From positions 1-36,390 of the forward strand of contig RFGB01000285.1 of NCBI GenBank assembly GCA_003697125.1: a stretch of 36,390 nt of DNA, in the 5' to 3' direction. The notes beneath the pieces were generated by a model. It searched no databases. It was not told the DNA's origin and saw only the letters and a list, made by a program, of their open reading frames with translations. Numbering within the stretch: the first letter of the stretch is position 1; each line of letters begins with the position of its first letter. This stretch comes from Alphaproteobacteria bacterium (GTDB lineage Bacteria > Pseudomonadota > Alphaproteobacteria > Rhodobacterales > Rhodobacteraceae). Shown here piece by piece: positions 24,782 through 33,566 of the stretch. The translations under genes were made by a program, and so were the position numbers.

Positions 24782-25915
24782 GTGGACGAGGCGGAATTCG
24801 ACATCGCGGTGATCGGCGCGGGCATGGCCGGGGCCTCGGCCGCCGCCGAACTGGCCGCACGGGCGCGGGTGGTGCTGCTGGAGCGCGAGGATCGGCCGGG
24901 CTATCACAGCACCGGCCGATCGGCGGCGCTGTTCACCGCCACCTACGGCCCGCCGCCGGTCCGCGCGCTGACCCGCGCCTCGGAGCGCTTCCTGACCGAC
25001 CCGCCGCCGGGCTTCGCCGCGCATCCGCTCCTGACCCCGCGCGGGGTGCTGATGATCCACCGCCCCGACCAGGCGGCCAGCGCCGCGGCGCTGGCGCGGG
25101 ATCTGGCCGGCGGCGCCTTCGAGCCGGTCGACGCCGCCGCCGCCCGCCGGCTCTGCCCGCTTCTGAGGCCCGGCCATGTCGCGGGGGGCTTTCTGGAACG
25201 CGGCGCGCGCGACATCGACGTGGCCGCGCTGCATGGCGGCTATCTGCGCCTGTTCGCGGCGCGCGGCGGGCGGCTGGTCACCCGGGCCGAGGTCACCGGG
25301 CTCGACCGCGCGGGCGAGGGCTGGCATCTGGTCACCCCCCGGGGCCGGTTCCGGGCGCGGGTCGTGGTCAATGCCGCGGGCGCCTGGGCCGACGAGCTGG
25401 CGCGGCTGGCCGGGGTGGCGCCGGTGGGATCGCAGCCGATGCGCCGCACCGCGGTGATCGTTGCCGCCCCCGACGGGTTCGACCCCGCCCCGATGCCCGC
25501 GGTGATCGACATCGACGAGACATTCTATCTGAAGCCCGATGCCGGGCGGCTGCTGATCTCGCCGGCCGACGAGACGCCGAGCCCCCCCTGCGATGCCCAG
25601 CCCGAGGAGCTGGACATCGCGATCTGCATCGACCGCATCCAGACCGCCTTCGACCTGCCCATCCGCCGCGTGGCCCATCGCTGGGCGGGGCTGCGCAGCT
25701 TCGTCGCCGATCGCTGCCCGGTGATCGGCTTCGCGCCGGATGCGCCGGGCTTCTTCTGGCTGGCCGGGCAGGGCGGCTACGGCATCCAGACCGCCCCCGC
25801 CGCGGCGCGGCTGGCCGCGGGGCTGTTGCTGAACGAGGGCGTGCCCGCCGACATCGCCGCGCAGGGGGTCACCGCCGCCGCGGTGGCGCCCGGGCGGGCC
25901 GCGCCGCGGGGCTGA
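24782..25915 (+). CDS. FAD-dependent D-amino-acid dehydrogenase-like oxidoreductase (D-arginine dehydrogenase type)
   Basis: This 377-residue flavoprotein has the FAD-binding Rossmann motif GAGMAGAS at residues 12-19 and the DAO/DadA fold. The segments GYHSTGRSAA, LVRPR-like PLLTPRGVLMIH, VVNAAGAWADELARLAGV, FYLKPDAGRLLISPADE and HRWAGLRSFVADRCPV recall the Pseudomonas D-arginine dehydrogenase DauA closely, as far as I remember its sequence. Members oxidise D-amino acids to imino acids and pass electrons onward rather than to oxygen. The GTG start at 24782 has GGGAGGG seven bases upstream. It follows the permease by 23 bases, so a linked uptake-and-oxidation role is likely but unproven. Confidence 0.85.
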   Translation: MDEAEFDIAVIGAGMAGASAAAELAARARVVLLEREDRPGYHSTGRSAALFTATYGPPPVRALTRASERFLTDPPPGFAAHPLLTPRGVLMIHRPDQAASAAALARDLAGGAFEPVDAAAARRLCPLLRPGHVAGGFLERGARDIDVAALHGGYLRLFAARGGRLVTRAEVTGLDRAGEGWHLVTPRGRFRARVVVNAAGAWADELARLAGVAPVGSQPMRRTAVIVAAPDGFDPAPMPAVIDIDETFYLKPDAGRLLISPADETPSPPCDAQPEELDIAICIDRIQTAFDLPIRRVAHRWAGLRSFVADRCPVIGFAPDAPGFFWLAGQGGYGIQTAPAAARLAAGLLLNEGVPADIAAQGVTAAAVAPGRAAPRG

Positions 25916-25974
25916 GGGCGGGCACCCGATCGCGCGCCGCTTCGCGCCTTGCGCCGCGGCGGGCCTGCGGCAAG

Positions 25975-26784
25975 ATGGCGCCCATGCGGGGCATGGCGAT
26001 TCTGGCCGCGCTGATCCTCGCCCTGGGCGGGCCCCGCGCGGCGGCGGATGTCGAGGTGGATGTCGAGCTGGTGCTGGCGGTCGACGTCTCGCGCTCGATG
26101 ACGATGAACGAGCGCGAGATCCAGCGGCGCGGCTATGCCGAGGCTCTGGTCAGCGCCCCGGTCCTGCAGGCGATCCGCAGCGGGATGCTCGGGCGGGTGG
26201 CGATCGCCTATGTCGAATGGGCCGGCGCCGACAGCCAGCGCGTGGTGGTGGACTGGACGCTGATCCGCGACGCCGCCGATGCCGCGGCCTTCGCCCGGCG
26301 GCTGTCGGCCGATCCGGGCATGGCGATGCGGCGGACCTCGATCTCGGGGGCGATCGACTTCGCGGCGCGGATGTTCGACGGCAACGGTTTCTCCGGCCTG
26401 CGCAGGGTGATCGACATCTCGGGCGACGGACCGAACAATCAGGGCCGCCCGGTGACCGGGGCGCGCGATGATGCCGTGGCCGCCGGCCTGGTCATCAACG
26501 GCCTGCCGCTGATGACGCGCGAGGGCGCGGGGCTGCAATGGCAGCTGGACGACCTGGACGGATACTACCGCGACTGCGTGATCGGCGGCCCCGGCGCCTT
26601 TGTCATTCCGGTGCGGGACTGGGGCGAATTCGCCGCCGCGGTGCGCCGCAAGCTGGTGCTGGAGATCGCCGGCATCGCGCCCCCCGCGCCCGCGCGGCTG
26701 GTCCCCGCGGCCGATGCGCCCCGCGACTGTCTGGTGGGCGAGCGGATCTGGGAACGCATGCGCCGCGAGTGGATGCAGCCCTGA
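25975..26784 (+). CDS. DUF1194 (von Willebrand A-like) secreted protein
   Basis: This 269-residue protein has a hydrophobic signal sequence (MAILAALILALGG, cut near RAAADVEV) and then a von Willebrand factor A-like fold. The MIDAS metal-site motif DVSRSM is at about residues 41-46, and DISGDGPNN is a second conserved strand. Proteins of this family have no settled function; they are likely periplasmic metal-dependent binding proteins. An alternative ATG three codons in is possible. It lies 59 bases after the flavoenzyme gene and converges on the NYN-domain gene. Confidence 0.85.
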   Translation: MAPMRGMAILAALILALGGPRAAADVEVDVELVLAVDVSRSMTMNEREIQRRGYAEALVSAPVLQAIRSGMLGRVAIAYVEWAGADSQRVVVDWTLIRDAADAAAFARRLSADPGMAMRRTSISGAIDFAARMFDGNGFSGLRRVIDISGDGPNNQGRPVTGARDDAVAAGLVINGLPLMTREGAGLQWQLDDLDGYYRDCVIGGPGAFVIPVRDWGEFAAAVRRKLVLEIAGIAPPAPARLVPAADAPRDCLVGERIWERMRREWMQP

Positions 26785-26815
26785 CCGGCGCGCCGTGGGG
26801 CGCGCCCGCGGTCAG
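26781..26815. terminator. Long bidirectional hairpin covering both stop codons of DUF1194 and NYN genes
   Basis: The inner arms GGCGCGCC (26787-26794) and GGCGCGCC (26799-26806) pair around the loop GTGG, and the outer arms CTGACC (26781-26786) and GGTCAG (26810-26815) extend the stem to 14 pairs with a three-base bulge. The TGA stops of both convergent genes lie in the outer arms. No T run is present, but the stability and position favour a shared terminator. Confidence 0.7.
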
Positions 26816-27387
26816 GTGTCGATCTCGGCGGCGTCCTGACCGGTCTGGACGTGATTCGGCCGCGGCGGCCGGCCGATGATCTCCTTCAGCTCCTCCAGCT
26901 CGATGAAATTGTCGGCCTGCCGGCGCAGGTCGTCGGCGATCATCGGCGGCGAGGAGCGGATCGTCGAGACCACCGACACCCGCACCCCCTGCCGCTGGAT
27001 CCCGGCGACCAGCGGCTTGAAGTCGCCGTCGCCCGAGAACAGCACCATGTGGTCGATGTGCGGCGCCATCTCGAAGGCGTCCACCGCCAGTTCGATGTCC
27101 ATGTTGCCCTTCACCTTGCGCCGGCCCATCGAGTCGGTGAACTCCTTCGCCGGCTTGGTGACCATGGTGAAACCGTTATAGTCGAGCCAGTCGATCAGGG
27201 GCCTGATCGGTGAATACTCCTCGTTCTCGATCAGGGCCGTATAGTAAAAGGCCCGAAGAAGCTTGCCGCGGCGCATGAACTCGTTTCTCAGCAACTTGTA
27301 GTCGATGTCGAACCCGAGTGCGCGTGCCGCCGCGTAGAGGTTGGACCCGTCGATGAACAGGGCCAGACGCTCGTCGCGATAGAACAT
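26812..27387 (-). CDS. LabA-like NYN-domain protein (DUF88, PIN-like RNase fold)
   Basis: This 191-residue protein has the NYN fold: the first acidic site in LFIDGSNLY (Asp13, Asn16), [12 protein letters not shown], and the closing [12 protein letters not shown]. These acidic residues fit a metal-dependent PIN-like ribonuclease, although many LabA relatives have no proven activity. The C-terminal tail ([12 protein letters not shown]) is short and polar. The ATG at 27387 has a GGAGGGATTG site; a longer frame to 27510 runs through poorly conserved sequence. It is divergent from rpoZ, and proteins of this kind often lie beside rpoZ in Rhodobacteraceae as I recall. Confidence 0.88.
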   Translation of the reverse strand: MFYRDERLALFIDGSNLYAAARALGFDIDYKLLRNEFMRRGKLLRAFYYTALIENEEYSPIRPLIDWLDYNGFTMVTKPAKEFTDSMGRRKVKGNMDIELAVDAFEMAPHIDHMVLFSGDGDFKPLVAGIQRQGVRVSVVSTIRSSPPMIADDLRRQADNFIELEELKEIIGRPPRPNHVQTGQDAAEIDT

Positions 27388-27728
27388 CAATCCCTCCGGA
27401 ATCTGCGGTTCGGACCAGCGACAGACTGCGTCCCGCGATGATGGGGCCGGCGTCCCGGTCCGGTCGAAGCAGCCTCCTATCCCCGCCGGCGATCCCTGGG
27501 AAGCCCCCATGCTTCCTTACGCTGGGGAAACCGCCGGCCGGGTCCGGCGGCCTGCATGCATGCCGCCGCCGCGAAGGCCGCCACGACGAAAACCGTCGCC
27601 CTTGGCCGCATGCATACAGGGCCGGGCGGCGCCACGCAATGCGCGCTGCGGCAATATTCCCATTGCCGCGCGGGCAGACGCGCCCTAAATACTGGCCTCT
27701 TCCCGCCGAAAGGAGAGGAGAACGCTCC
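27388..27728. other. Intergenic region of 341 bases between the NYN gene and rpoZ
   Basis: I see no convincing gene here; the frames that cross it are short and lack family features. It should hold the divergent promoters. It has a perfect seven-base-pair inverted repeat (CCGCCGG 27531-27537 and CCGGCGG 27544-27550, loop of six) and two GCATGCAT-like palindromes (near 27555 and 27609) of unknown meaning. Confidence 0.6.
27663..27691 (+). promoter_or_regulatory. Candidate sigma-70 promoter for rpoZ-rsh
   Basis: TTGCCG at 27663-27668 and TAAATA at 27686-27691 are separated by 17 bases. The -10-like element is an AT-rich island in very GC-rich DNA and ends 37 bases before the rpoZ ATG. The matches are partial (four and three of six). 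Confidence 0.4.
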
Positions 27729-28082
27729 ATGGCACGCGTGACCGTCGAGGATTGCGTCGACAAGGTCCCGAACCGTTTTGAGCTGGTGATGCTGGCCGCG
27801 CACCGTGCGCGGCAGATTGCCGCAGGCGCGCCGATCACGGTCGAGCGCGACAATGACAAGAACCCGGTCGTTGCCCTGCGCGAGATCGCCGAGGAAACCA
27901 TTCCGGTGCACGAGCTGCGCGAATCCGCCATCGCGGCGCATCAGCGCCAGATCGAGGTGGACGAGCCGGAGGAGGACGACATGGCGCGCCGGATGCTGGC
28001 CGACATGCCCGCCCCGAATCAGGACGACCTGACCGAGGAGAAGCTTCTGCGCGCCCTGATGGAGGCGCAGGGAGACCGCTGA
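27729..28082 (+). CDS. rpoZ: RNA polymerase omega subunit
   Basis: This 117-residue protein binds the beta' subunit and helps RNA polymerase assemble; in many bacteria it also forms part of a ppGpp-binding site. The opening [29 protein letters not shown] and [11 protein letters not shown] are diagnostic. The C-terminal half is an acidic tail ([15 protein letters not shown]), common in Rhodobacteraceae. The GGAGAGGAG ribosome site is strong. The ppGpp enzyme gene begins two bases after its stop, so the polymerase subunit and its effector's synthase are made together. Confidence 0.97.
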   Translation: MARVTVEDCVDKVPNRFELVMLAAHRARQIAAGAPITVERDNDKNPVVALREIAEETIPVHELRESAIAAHQRQIEVDEPEEDDMARRMLADMPAPNQDDLTEEKLLRALMEAQGDR

Positions 28083-28084
28083 AC

Positions 28085-30274
28085 ATGCCCGGAACCGCGC
28101 CGGCGCCGCATCGTCGGCGCGGCGAGGCGGCGCTGATCCGGCTGCCCGACCTGATCGATCTGATCAAGGCCTACAACCCGCGCAGCGACGAAGCCCTGAT
28201 CGAACGCGCCTATGTCTATGGCGAGCGCGCCCATGCCGGGCAGCTGCGCGCCTCGGGCGAGCCCTATTTCAACCATCCCGTCGAAGTCGCGGCGATGCTG
28301 ACCGAGCTGCGGCTGGACGACGCCACCATCGTCACCGCGCTGCTGCACGACACCGTCGAGGATGTCGCGGGCTGCACCACCGAGGAGATCGCCGAACTGT
28401 TCGGCCCCGAGATCGCGCATCTGGTCGACGGGGTCACCAAGCTCACCAAGCTGCAGCTCAGCTCGCATTCCTCCGAGCAGGCGGAGAATTTCCGCAAGCT
28501 GTTCCTGGCCATGGCGCGCGACGTGCGGGTGCTGCTGGTCAAGCTGGCCGACCGGCTGCACAACATGCGCACCATCCGCCACCTTCCGCCCGAGAAGCAG
28601 GAGCGCAAGGCGCGCGAGACGATGGAGATCTACGCGCCGCTGGCGGGGCGGATGGGCATGCAGGGCATGCGCGAGGAGCTGGAGGATCTGGCCTTCCAGG
28701 TCCTCAACCCCGATGCCCGAAAGTCGATCCTGCACCGCTTCGCCGTGCTCAAGCGCGAGAACGGCGACCTGATCCCCCAGATCCTCAACGATCTGCGCAT
28801 GGCGCTGGACGCGGCGGGGATCGAGGCCAGCGTCTACGGGCGCGAGAAGCGGCCCTATTCCATCTGGCGCAAGATGCAGGAGAAGGGCGAGAGCTTCCAC
28901 CGGCTGTCCGATGTCTATGGATTCCGCATCATCACCCGCTCGATCGATGACTGCTACCGCGCGCTGGGCGCGGTGCACAGGCGCTGGCGCGCCATCCCCG
29001 GCCGCTTCAAGGACTACATCAGCCAGCCCAAGACCAACGGCTATCGCTCGATCCACACCACCGTGTCGGGGCGCAATGCCAAGCGCGTCGAGATCCAGAT
29101 CCGCACCCAGGAGATGCACGAGGTCGCCGAGACCGGCGTCGCCGCGCACTGGTCCTATCGCGACGGGGTGCCGGCCGAAAACCCCTTCGCCGTCGATCCC
29201 TTCCAGTGGGTGCGCCAGCTGACCGAGGAGATCGAGAGCCACGACACCCCCGACGAGCTTCTGGAGCATGTCAAGCTGGAGCTGTTCCAGGACCAGGTGT
29301 TCTGCTTCACCCCCAAGGGCGAGGTGATCAAGCTGCCCCGCGGGGCCACCCCGATCGATTTCGCCTATGCGATCCACACGAGGATCGGCCATTCCTGCGT
29401 GGGCGCCAAGGTCGACGGCCGCCGCGTGCCGCTGTGGACCAAGCTGAAGAACGGCCAGTCGGTCGAGATCATCCGCGCCGAGGGACAGCGCCCCCAGCCC
29501 AGCTGGGAGGAGATCGCCGTCACCGGCCGGGCCAAGTCGGCGATCCGCCGCGCGCTGAAGGCCGAACGCCGCGCCGCCGATATCCGCATGGGCCGCGAGA
29601 TCGCCCGCATCGCCTTCGAGCGGATCGGCAAGCAGGCCACCGACAAGGCGCTGGAAACCGCGGCCCGCATCTTCGCCCTGCCCAGGGCCGAGGATCTGCT
29701 GGCCCGGCTGGGTTCGGCCGAGATCACCGGGCAGGAGGTGGTCCGCGCGCTCTATCCCGAGATCACCGCCCCGCCCGAACCCGCCGCCGACGCCCCGGAC
29801 GGGCCGATTGTGATCGGGCTGGAGGCCGACCAGTTCAGCCGGCTTGGCGCGTGCTGCACCCCATTGCCGGGCGAGCGGGTGGTGGGAATCGCCGAGAAGG
29901 GCCACGGCGTGGTGGTCCACGCCATCGACTGCCCGTCGCTGAGCGCCTTCGAGGATCAGCCCGAACGATGGATCGACCTGCGCTGGAACCCCGAGGCCAA
30001 GCGCGCGCCGGTCAACCGGGCCTGGATCGAGGTCGCGCTGGCCAACGACACCGGCGCGCTGGGCCGCATCTGCACCCTGATCGGCGAGCTGGGCGCCAAC
30101 ATCGCCGATCTCGACTTCGTCGAACGCAAGCCCGATTTCTATCGCATTCGCGTGCAACTCGAATTGCGCGACATCACCCACCTCAACCATGTATTGAGGG
30201 GCCTGGAGGCAGAGTCGGTGGTGGCCCAGGTGGCGCGCATCCGCGGTGAGATGCGCGAGACGGCGGCCGGGTGA
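28085..30274 (+). CDS. rsh: Bifunctional (p)ppGpp synthetase/hydrolase, RelA/SpoT homologue
   Basis: This 729-residue protein makes and degrades the alarmone (p)ppGpp. The N-terminal HD hydrolase domain keeps His64 and HDTVED (residues 88-93), as active hydrolases do. The synthetase domain contains [21 protein letters not shown], with the RFKD form seen in bifunctional enzymes. A TGS domain ([27 protein letters not shown]) and a C-terminal ACT domain ([22 protein letters not shown]) follow. It is probably the sole long RSH, as is usual in alphaproteobacteria. The start has little room for a ribosome site beyond the rpoZ end; the next ATG in frame is much later. Confidence 0.97.
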   Translation: MPGTAPAPHRRRGEAALIRLPDLIDLIKAYNPRSDEALIERAYVYGERAHAGQLRASGEPYFNHPVEVAAMLTELRLDDATIVTALLHDTVEDVAGCTTEEIAELFGPEIAHLVDGVTKLTKLQLSSHSSEQAENFRKLFLAMARDVRVLLVKLADRLHNMRTIRHLPPEKQERKARETMEIYAPLAGRMGMQGMREELEDLAFQVLNPDARKSILHRFAVLKRENGDLIPQILNDLRMALDAAGIEASVYGREKRPYSIWRKMQEKGESFHRLSDVYGFRIITRSIDDCYRALGAVHRRWRAIPGRFKDYISQPKTNGYRSIHTTVSGRNAKRVEIQIRTQEMHEVAETGVAAHWSYRDGVPAENPFAVDPFQWVRQLTEEIESHDTPDELLEHVKLELFQDQVFCFTPKGEVIKLPRGATPIDFAYAIHTRIGHSCVGAKVDGRRVPLWTKLKNGQSVEIIRAEGQRPQPSWEEIAVTGRAKSAIRRALKAERRAADIRMGREIARIAFERIGKQATDKALETAARIFALPRAEDLLARLGSAEITGQEVVRALYPEITAPPEPAADAPDGPIVIGLEADQFSRLGACCTPLPGERVVGIAEKGHGVVVHAIDCPSLSAFEDQPERWIDLRWNPEAKRAPVNRAWIEVALANDTGALGRICTLIGELGANIADLDFVERKPDFYRIRVQLELRDITHLNHVLRGLEAESVVAQVARIRGEMRETAAG

Positions 30275-30293
30275 CGAGGGGAGCACGGGCGAG

Positions 30294-30878
30294 GTGACCG
30301 AGGCGGAGATTCTGGCTGAGTTCCGGGCGGCGGGCGCGCTGCTGGAGGGGCACTTCATCCTGTCCTCGGGACTGCACAGCCCGACATATCTGCAATGCGC
30401 CCGGGTGATGATGGACCCCCGCCGCGGGGCGCGGCTATGCGCGGCCCTGGCCGACAGGCTGCGCGCGGCGGGGATCGAGGCCGACATCTGCGTCTCGCCC
30501 GCCATGGGGGGCGTGATCGTCGGCTACGAGCTTGCCCGCCAGCTGGGCCTGCCCGCAGTGTTCACCGAACGCGTCGAGGGCCGCTTCACCTTCCGCCGGG
30601 GATTCCGGCTCGACCCCGGCGCACGGGTGCTGATGGTCGAGGATGTCGTCACCACCGGCCTGTCCTCGCGCGAATGCATCGAAACCATCGCCGGGGCGGG
30701 CGGCCGAACGGTGGCGGCGGCCTGCCTGGTCGACCGATCGGGCGGCAAGGCCGATCTGGGCGTGCCGCTGGTGCCGCTGATCCGCCTCGAGGTCCCGGTC
30801 TGGGCATCCGACTCCCTGCCGCCCGAACTGGCGGCGATCCCGGCGGTCAAGCCGGGCAGCCGGGGGCTGAGGAGCTGA
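30294..30878 (+). CDS. pyrE: Orotate phosphoribosyltransferase
   Basis: This 194-residue enzyme joins orotate to PRPP to give orotidine monophosphate in pyrimidine synthesis. The PRPP-binding signature is [11 protein letters not shown] (about residues 118-128), with [20 protein letters not shown] at the N-terminus and the flexible loop near [15 protein letters not shown]. The GTG at 30294 is the only suitable start between the rsh stop and the conserved region; a GAGGGGAG site lies about nine bases before it. It lies between rsh and the DUF2062 gene in one operon. Confidence 0.93.
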   Translation: MTEAEILAEFRAAGALLEGHFILSSGLHSPTYLQCARVMMDPRRGARLCAALADRLRAAGIEADICVSPAMGGVIVGYELARQLGLPAVFTERVEGRFTFRRGFRLDPGARVLMVEDVVTTGLSSRECIETIAGAGGRTVAAACLVDRSGGKADLGVPLVPLIRLEVPVWASDSLPPELAAIPAVKPGSRGLRS

Positions 30879-30882
30879 GGCG

Positions 30883-31542
30883 ATGGTCTTCAAGCGCCGC
30901 GACAAGCCGCCCTTCTGGTCGCGCCTGCGCCAGTGGGTCGCCCCGCGCAAGGGCTGGCGGCGCGGCTTCGAATATCTGGGCCACCGCGTCAAGCGCCTGC
31001 CCGACAGCCCGCACCGCATCGCCATCGGGCTTGCCGCGGGAACCTTCGTCTCGTTCAGCCCCTTCTTCGGCTTCCACTTCGTCTATGCCGCGCTGGTCGC
31101 CTTCGTGCTGCGCGGCAACATCGTCGCCGGCCTGATCGGCACCGCGGTCGGAAACCCGCTCACCTTCCCGGCCATCGCCGCATCGGCGCTGGGGCTGGGG
31201 CGCCTCATCCTGGGCGGGCGCCATTCGGCGGTGGATTTCGGGCAGGTGATGAAGGCCTTCGGCGACTTCTTCGGCGCGATCTGGACGACGATCAGCGCGC
31301 TGTGGGGGCAGGGGCACTATGCGCTCGACCATCTGGGCCCCTTCTTGCGCGAAGTGTTCCTGCCCTATCTGCTGGGCGGAACCATCAGCGGCGCGCTCGC
31401 CGGCATCGCGGTCTATTTCCTGTCGCGCCCGGTGATCGCCGCCTATCAGAACCGCAGGCGCATGCGCCTGATGGAGCGGGCCCGCCGGAAGGTGCATGCG
31501 CATTTCAAGCGGCCGGTCCCCGGGGCGGATCCGGCAGAATAG
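30883..31542 (+). CDS. DUF2062 membrane protein
   Basis: This 219-residue protein has a basic N-terminus and two or three hydrophobic segments. The core [42 protein letters not shown] is the DUF2062 signature region (residues about 50-95), and a last helix lies near [17 protein letters not shown]. Function is unknown; in related genomes it sits beside lipid or cofactor genes. It starts four bases after pyrE. It is followed by acpS after 46 bases with no pdxJ between them. Confidence 0.9.
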   Translation: MVFKRRDKPPFWSRLRQWVAPRKGWRRGFEYLGHRVKRLPDSPHRIAIGLAAGTFVSFSPFFGFHFVYAALVAFVLRGNIVAGLIGTAVGNPLTFPAIAASALGLGRLILGGRHSAVDFGQVMKAFGDFFGAIWTTISALWGQGHYALDHLGPFLREVFLPYLLGGTISGALAGIAVYFLSRPVIAAYQNRRRMRLMERARRKVHAHFKRPVPGADPAE

Positions 31543-31588
31543 GACCCGCCCGGCGGGCGGCGGCCGAAACGGGGCGCAAGGGGGCGCT

Positions 31589-32005
31589 ATGATCGTCGGA
31601 GTGGGATCGGACATCGCCAACATCGACCGCATCGCCGCGACCCTGGAACGGTTCGGCGATCGCTTCCTCGACCGGGTGTTCACCGAGACCGAGCGGCGCA
31701 AGGCCGAGCGCCGGCGGGACCGCGCGGGCACCCTGGCGCGGCGCTGGGCGGCGAAGGAGGCCTGCGCGAAGGCGCTGGGCACGGGGCTGCGCATGGGCGT
31801 GGCCTGGCGCGAGATGGGGGTGGTGAACCTGCCCTCGGGCCAGCCCACCATGCAGCTGACCGGCGGCGCGGCCGAGCGTCTGGCCCGGCTGATGCCCCCC
31901 GGCCATCGCCCGGTGATCCATGTCAGCCTGACCGACGATCCCCCCTGGGCGCAGGCATTCGTTGTGATCGAGGCGCTTCCCTACCCGGGGCAGGGGGGCG
32001 CTTGA
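31589..32005 (+). CDS. acpS: Holo-[acyl-carrier-protein] synthase
   Basis: This 138-residue enzyme transfers phosphopantetheine from CoA to a serine of acyl carrier protein, activating it for fatty acid synthesis. The Mg-binding Asp8 ([12 protein letters not shown]) and the Glu in [13 protein letters not shown] are both present. The central loop [12 protein letters not shown] is typical. The ATG at 31589 gives the classic MIVGVGSDI start; the GGGGGCG site is weak. It precedes lepB after 64 bases. Confidence 0.95.
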   Translation: MIVGVGSDIANIDRIAATLERFGDRFLDRVFTETERRKAERRRDRAGTLARRWAAKEACAKALGTGLRMGVAWREMGVVNLPSGQPTMQLTGGAAERLARLMPPGHRPVIHVSLTDDPPWAQAFVVIEALPYPGQGGA

Positions 32006-32030
32006 CTCGGCGCGGGACGCGGGCAACAAG
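32002..32030 (+). promoter_or_regulatory. Candidate promoter ahead of lepB
   Basis: TTGACT at 32002-32007 overlaps the acpS stop and lies 17 bases before AACAAG at 32025-32030. The -10 is weak (three of six). It could give lepB-rnc-era extra transcription inside the longer operon. Confidence 0.3.
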
Positions 32031-32069
32031 GCGCCCTTCGCGCGAGAGGGCATCGGAGGCATCTGGGGC

Positions 32070-32867
32070 ATGAGCAAGAGCACGGCACGGGCGGCATCGG
32101 GCGGACTTGTGGAGCTTGCCAAGACGATCGTCTACGCGCTGCTGATCGCGGCCGCGTTCCGCACCCTTCTGTTCCAGCCCTTCTGGATCCCCTCGGGCTC
32201 GATGAAGCCCACGCTGCTGATCGGCGATTTCCTGTTCGTCAACAAGTTCGCCTATGGCTATTCCCGCCATTCCTGCCCCTTCTCGGCCTGTCCGTTCGAG
32301 GGGCGGATCCTCGCCTCCCAGCCCCGGCGCGGCGACGTGATCGTGTTCCGCCACCCCCGCACCGGCGAGGAATACATCAAGCGGCTGATCGGCCTGCCCG
32401 GCGACCGCATCGCGATGGTCGACGGCGTCCTGCACATCAATGGCGAGCCGGTGAAGCTGGAGCCCGCCGGCGTCTTCACCGAGCCCAATGTCGTGCAGGG
32501 CCTGCAGTCCAGCCCGCAGCGCCCGCTATGCGTGAATGCGCCGGTCCCGCAGGGCGGGCCGTGCGAGAAGTATCTGTTCTACGAGACGCTCCCGGGCGGC
32601 GTGCGGCACATGATCCTTGACGTGCAGATGACCTCGACCGACAACATGACCGAGGTGACGGTCCCCCCGGGGCACTATTTCTTCATGGGCGACAACCGCG
32701 ACAACAGCCAGGACAGCCGCGTGCCGCAGAGCCGCGGCGGGGTCGGCTTCGTCCCCTTCGAGAACCTGATCGGCCGCGCCGATCGCATCATGTTCTCCTC
32801 GGCAGGCGATTCGCTCCTCGCCTTCTGGGACTGGCGGGCCGATCGCTTCCTGCGCGCGATCAACTAG
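32070..32867 (+). CDS. lepB: Signal peptidase I
   Basis: This 265-residue inner-membrane protease removes signal peptides from secreted proteins. It has one N-terminal helix (VELAKTIVYALLIAAAFRTLLF). The catalytic Ser44 is in PSGSMKPTL and the general base Lys105 in EYIKRLIGLPGD; GDNRDNSQDSR and the box E region follow. A Cys-containing insertion (RHSCPFSACPFEGR) near residue 70, seen in other alphaproteobacterial LepB proteins, lies after the first box. The gene is followed by rnc six bases later. Confidence 0.96.
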   Translation: MSKSTARAASGGLVELAKTIVYALLIAAAFRTLLFQPFWIPSGSMKPTLLIGDFLFVNKFAYGYSRHSCPFSACPFEGRILASQPRRGDVIVFRHPRTGEEYIKRLIGLPGDRIAMVDGVLHINGEPVKLEPAGVFTEPNVVQGLQSSPQRPLCVNAPVPQGGPCEKYLFYETLPGGVRHMILDVQMTSTDNMTEVTVPPGHYFFMGDNRDNSQDSRVPQSRGGVGFVPFENLIGRADRIMFSSAGDSLLAFWDWRADRFLRAIN

Positions 32868-32873
32868 ACGGCG

Positions 32874-33566
32874 ATGGCCGGGCGGGCCGAGGTTCTGGCG
32901 GCAGTCCAGCAGCGGATCGGGCATGACTTCGCCGACCCCGACCTGCTGGACCGCGCGCTGACACATGCCAGCTATTCGGGGCCGGACCGGCCCGACAACG
33001 AAAGGCTGGAATTCCTCGGCGACCGGGTGCTGGGCCTGGTGATCGCCGAGGCGCTGCTGCGCCATGACAGCGCCGCGGCCGAGGGGGTCCTGGCGCCGCG
33101 GCTGAACGCGCTGGTGCGCAAGGAGACCTGCGCCGAGATCGCCGCGGCGCTGGGGCTTGGCGCGGCGATCCGCATGGGCCGGTCCGAGATGCTCTCGGGC
33201 GGCCGGCGCAAGCGGGCGATCCTGGGCGACGCGATGGAGGCGGTGATCGCGGCGGTCTATCTGGATGGCGGCATCGAGGCGGCACGCCGGGTCATCCTGC
33301 GCCACTGGGCCCGGCATCTGGAGACGGTCGACGGGCTTGCCGGCGATGCCAAGAGCCGGCTGCAGGAATGGGTGCAGGCGCGGGGCCAGACTCCCCCGGC
33401 CTATGAGGAGCTTTCCCGCGAGGGGCCAGCCCATGCCCCGGTCTTCACCATCCGCGCGGTGCTGGCCAGCGGCGAGACCGCCACCGCGCGGGCAGGCTCG
33501 AAGCGCGCGGCCGAACAGGCCGCCGCGCGCCAGCTTCTGGAACGGCTCGGGGGGCAGGATGACTGA
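32874..33566 (+). CDS. rnc: Ribonuclease III
   Basis: This 230-residue endonuclease cuts double-stranded RNA, including rRNA precursors and some mRNAs. The signature NERLEFLGD is at residues 42-50, with the second acidic cluster in [17 protein letters not shown] dsRNA-binding domain follows ([20 protein letters not shown] to [16 protein letters not shown]). Its stop overlaps the era start by eight bases, the common rnc-era pairing; the two act in 16S rRNA processing. Confidence 0.97.
   Translation: MAGRAEVLAAVQQRIGHDFADPDLLDRALTHASYSGPDRPDNERLEFLGDRVLGLVIAEALLRHDSAAAEGVLAPRLNALVRKETCAEIAAALGLGAAIRMGRSEMLSGGRRKRAILGDAMEAVIAAVYLDGGIEAARRVILRHWARHLETVDGLAGDAKSRLQEWVQARGQTPPAYEELSREGPAHAPVFTIRAVLASGETATARAGSKRAAEQAAARQLLERLGGQDD

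Noticed and set aside
27388-27728. A small gene between the NYN gene and rpoZ
   Set aside because: Open frames exist in both directions, but they run into rpoZ or the NYN gene, lack ribosome sites and show no recognisable protein features.
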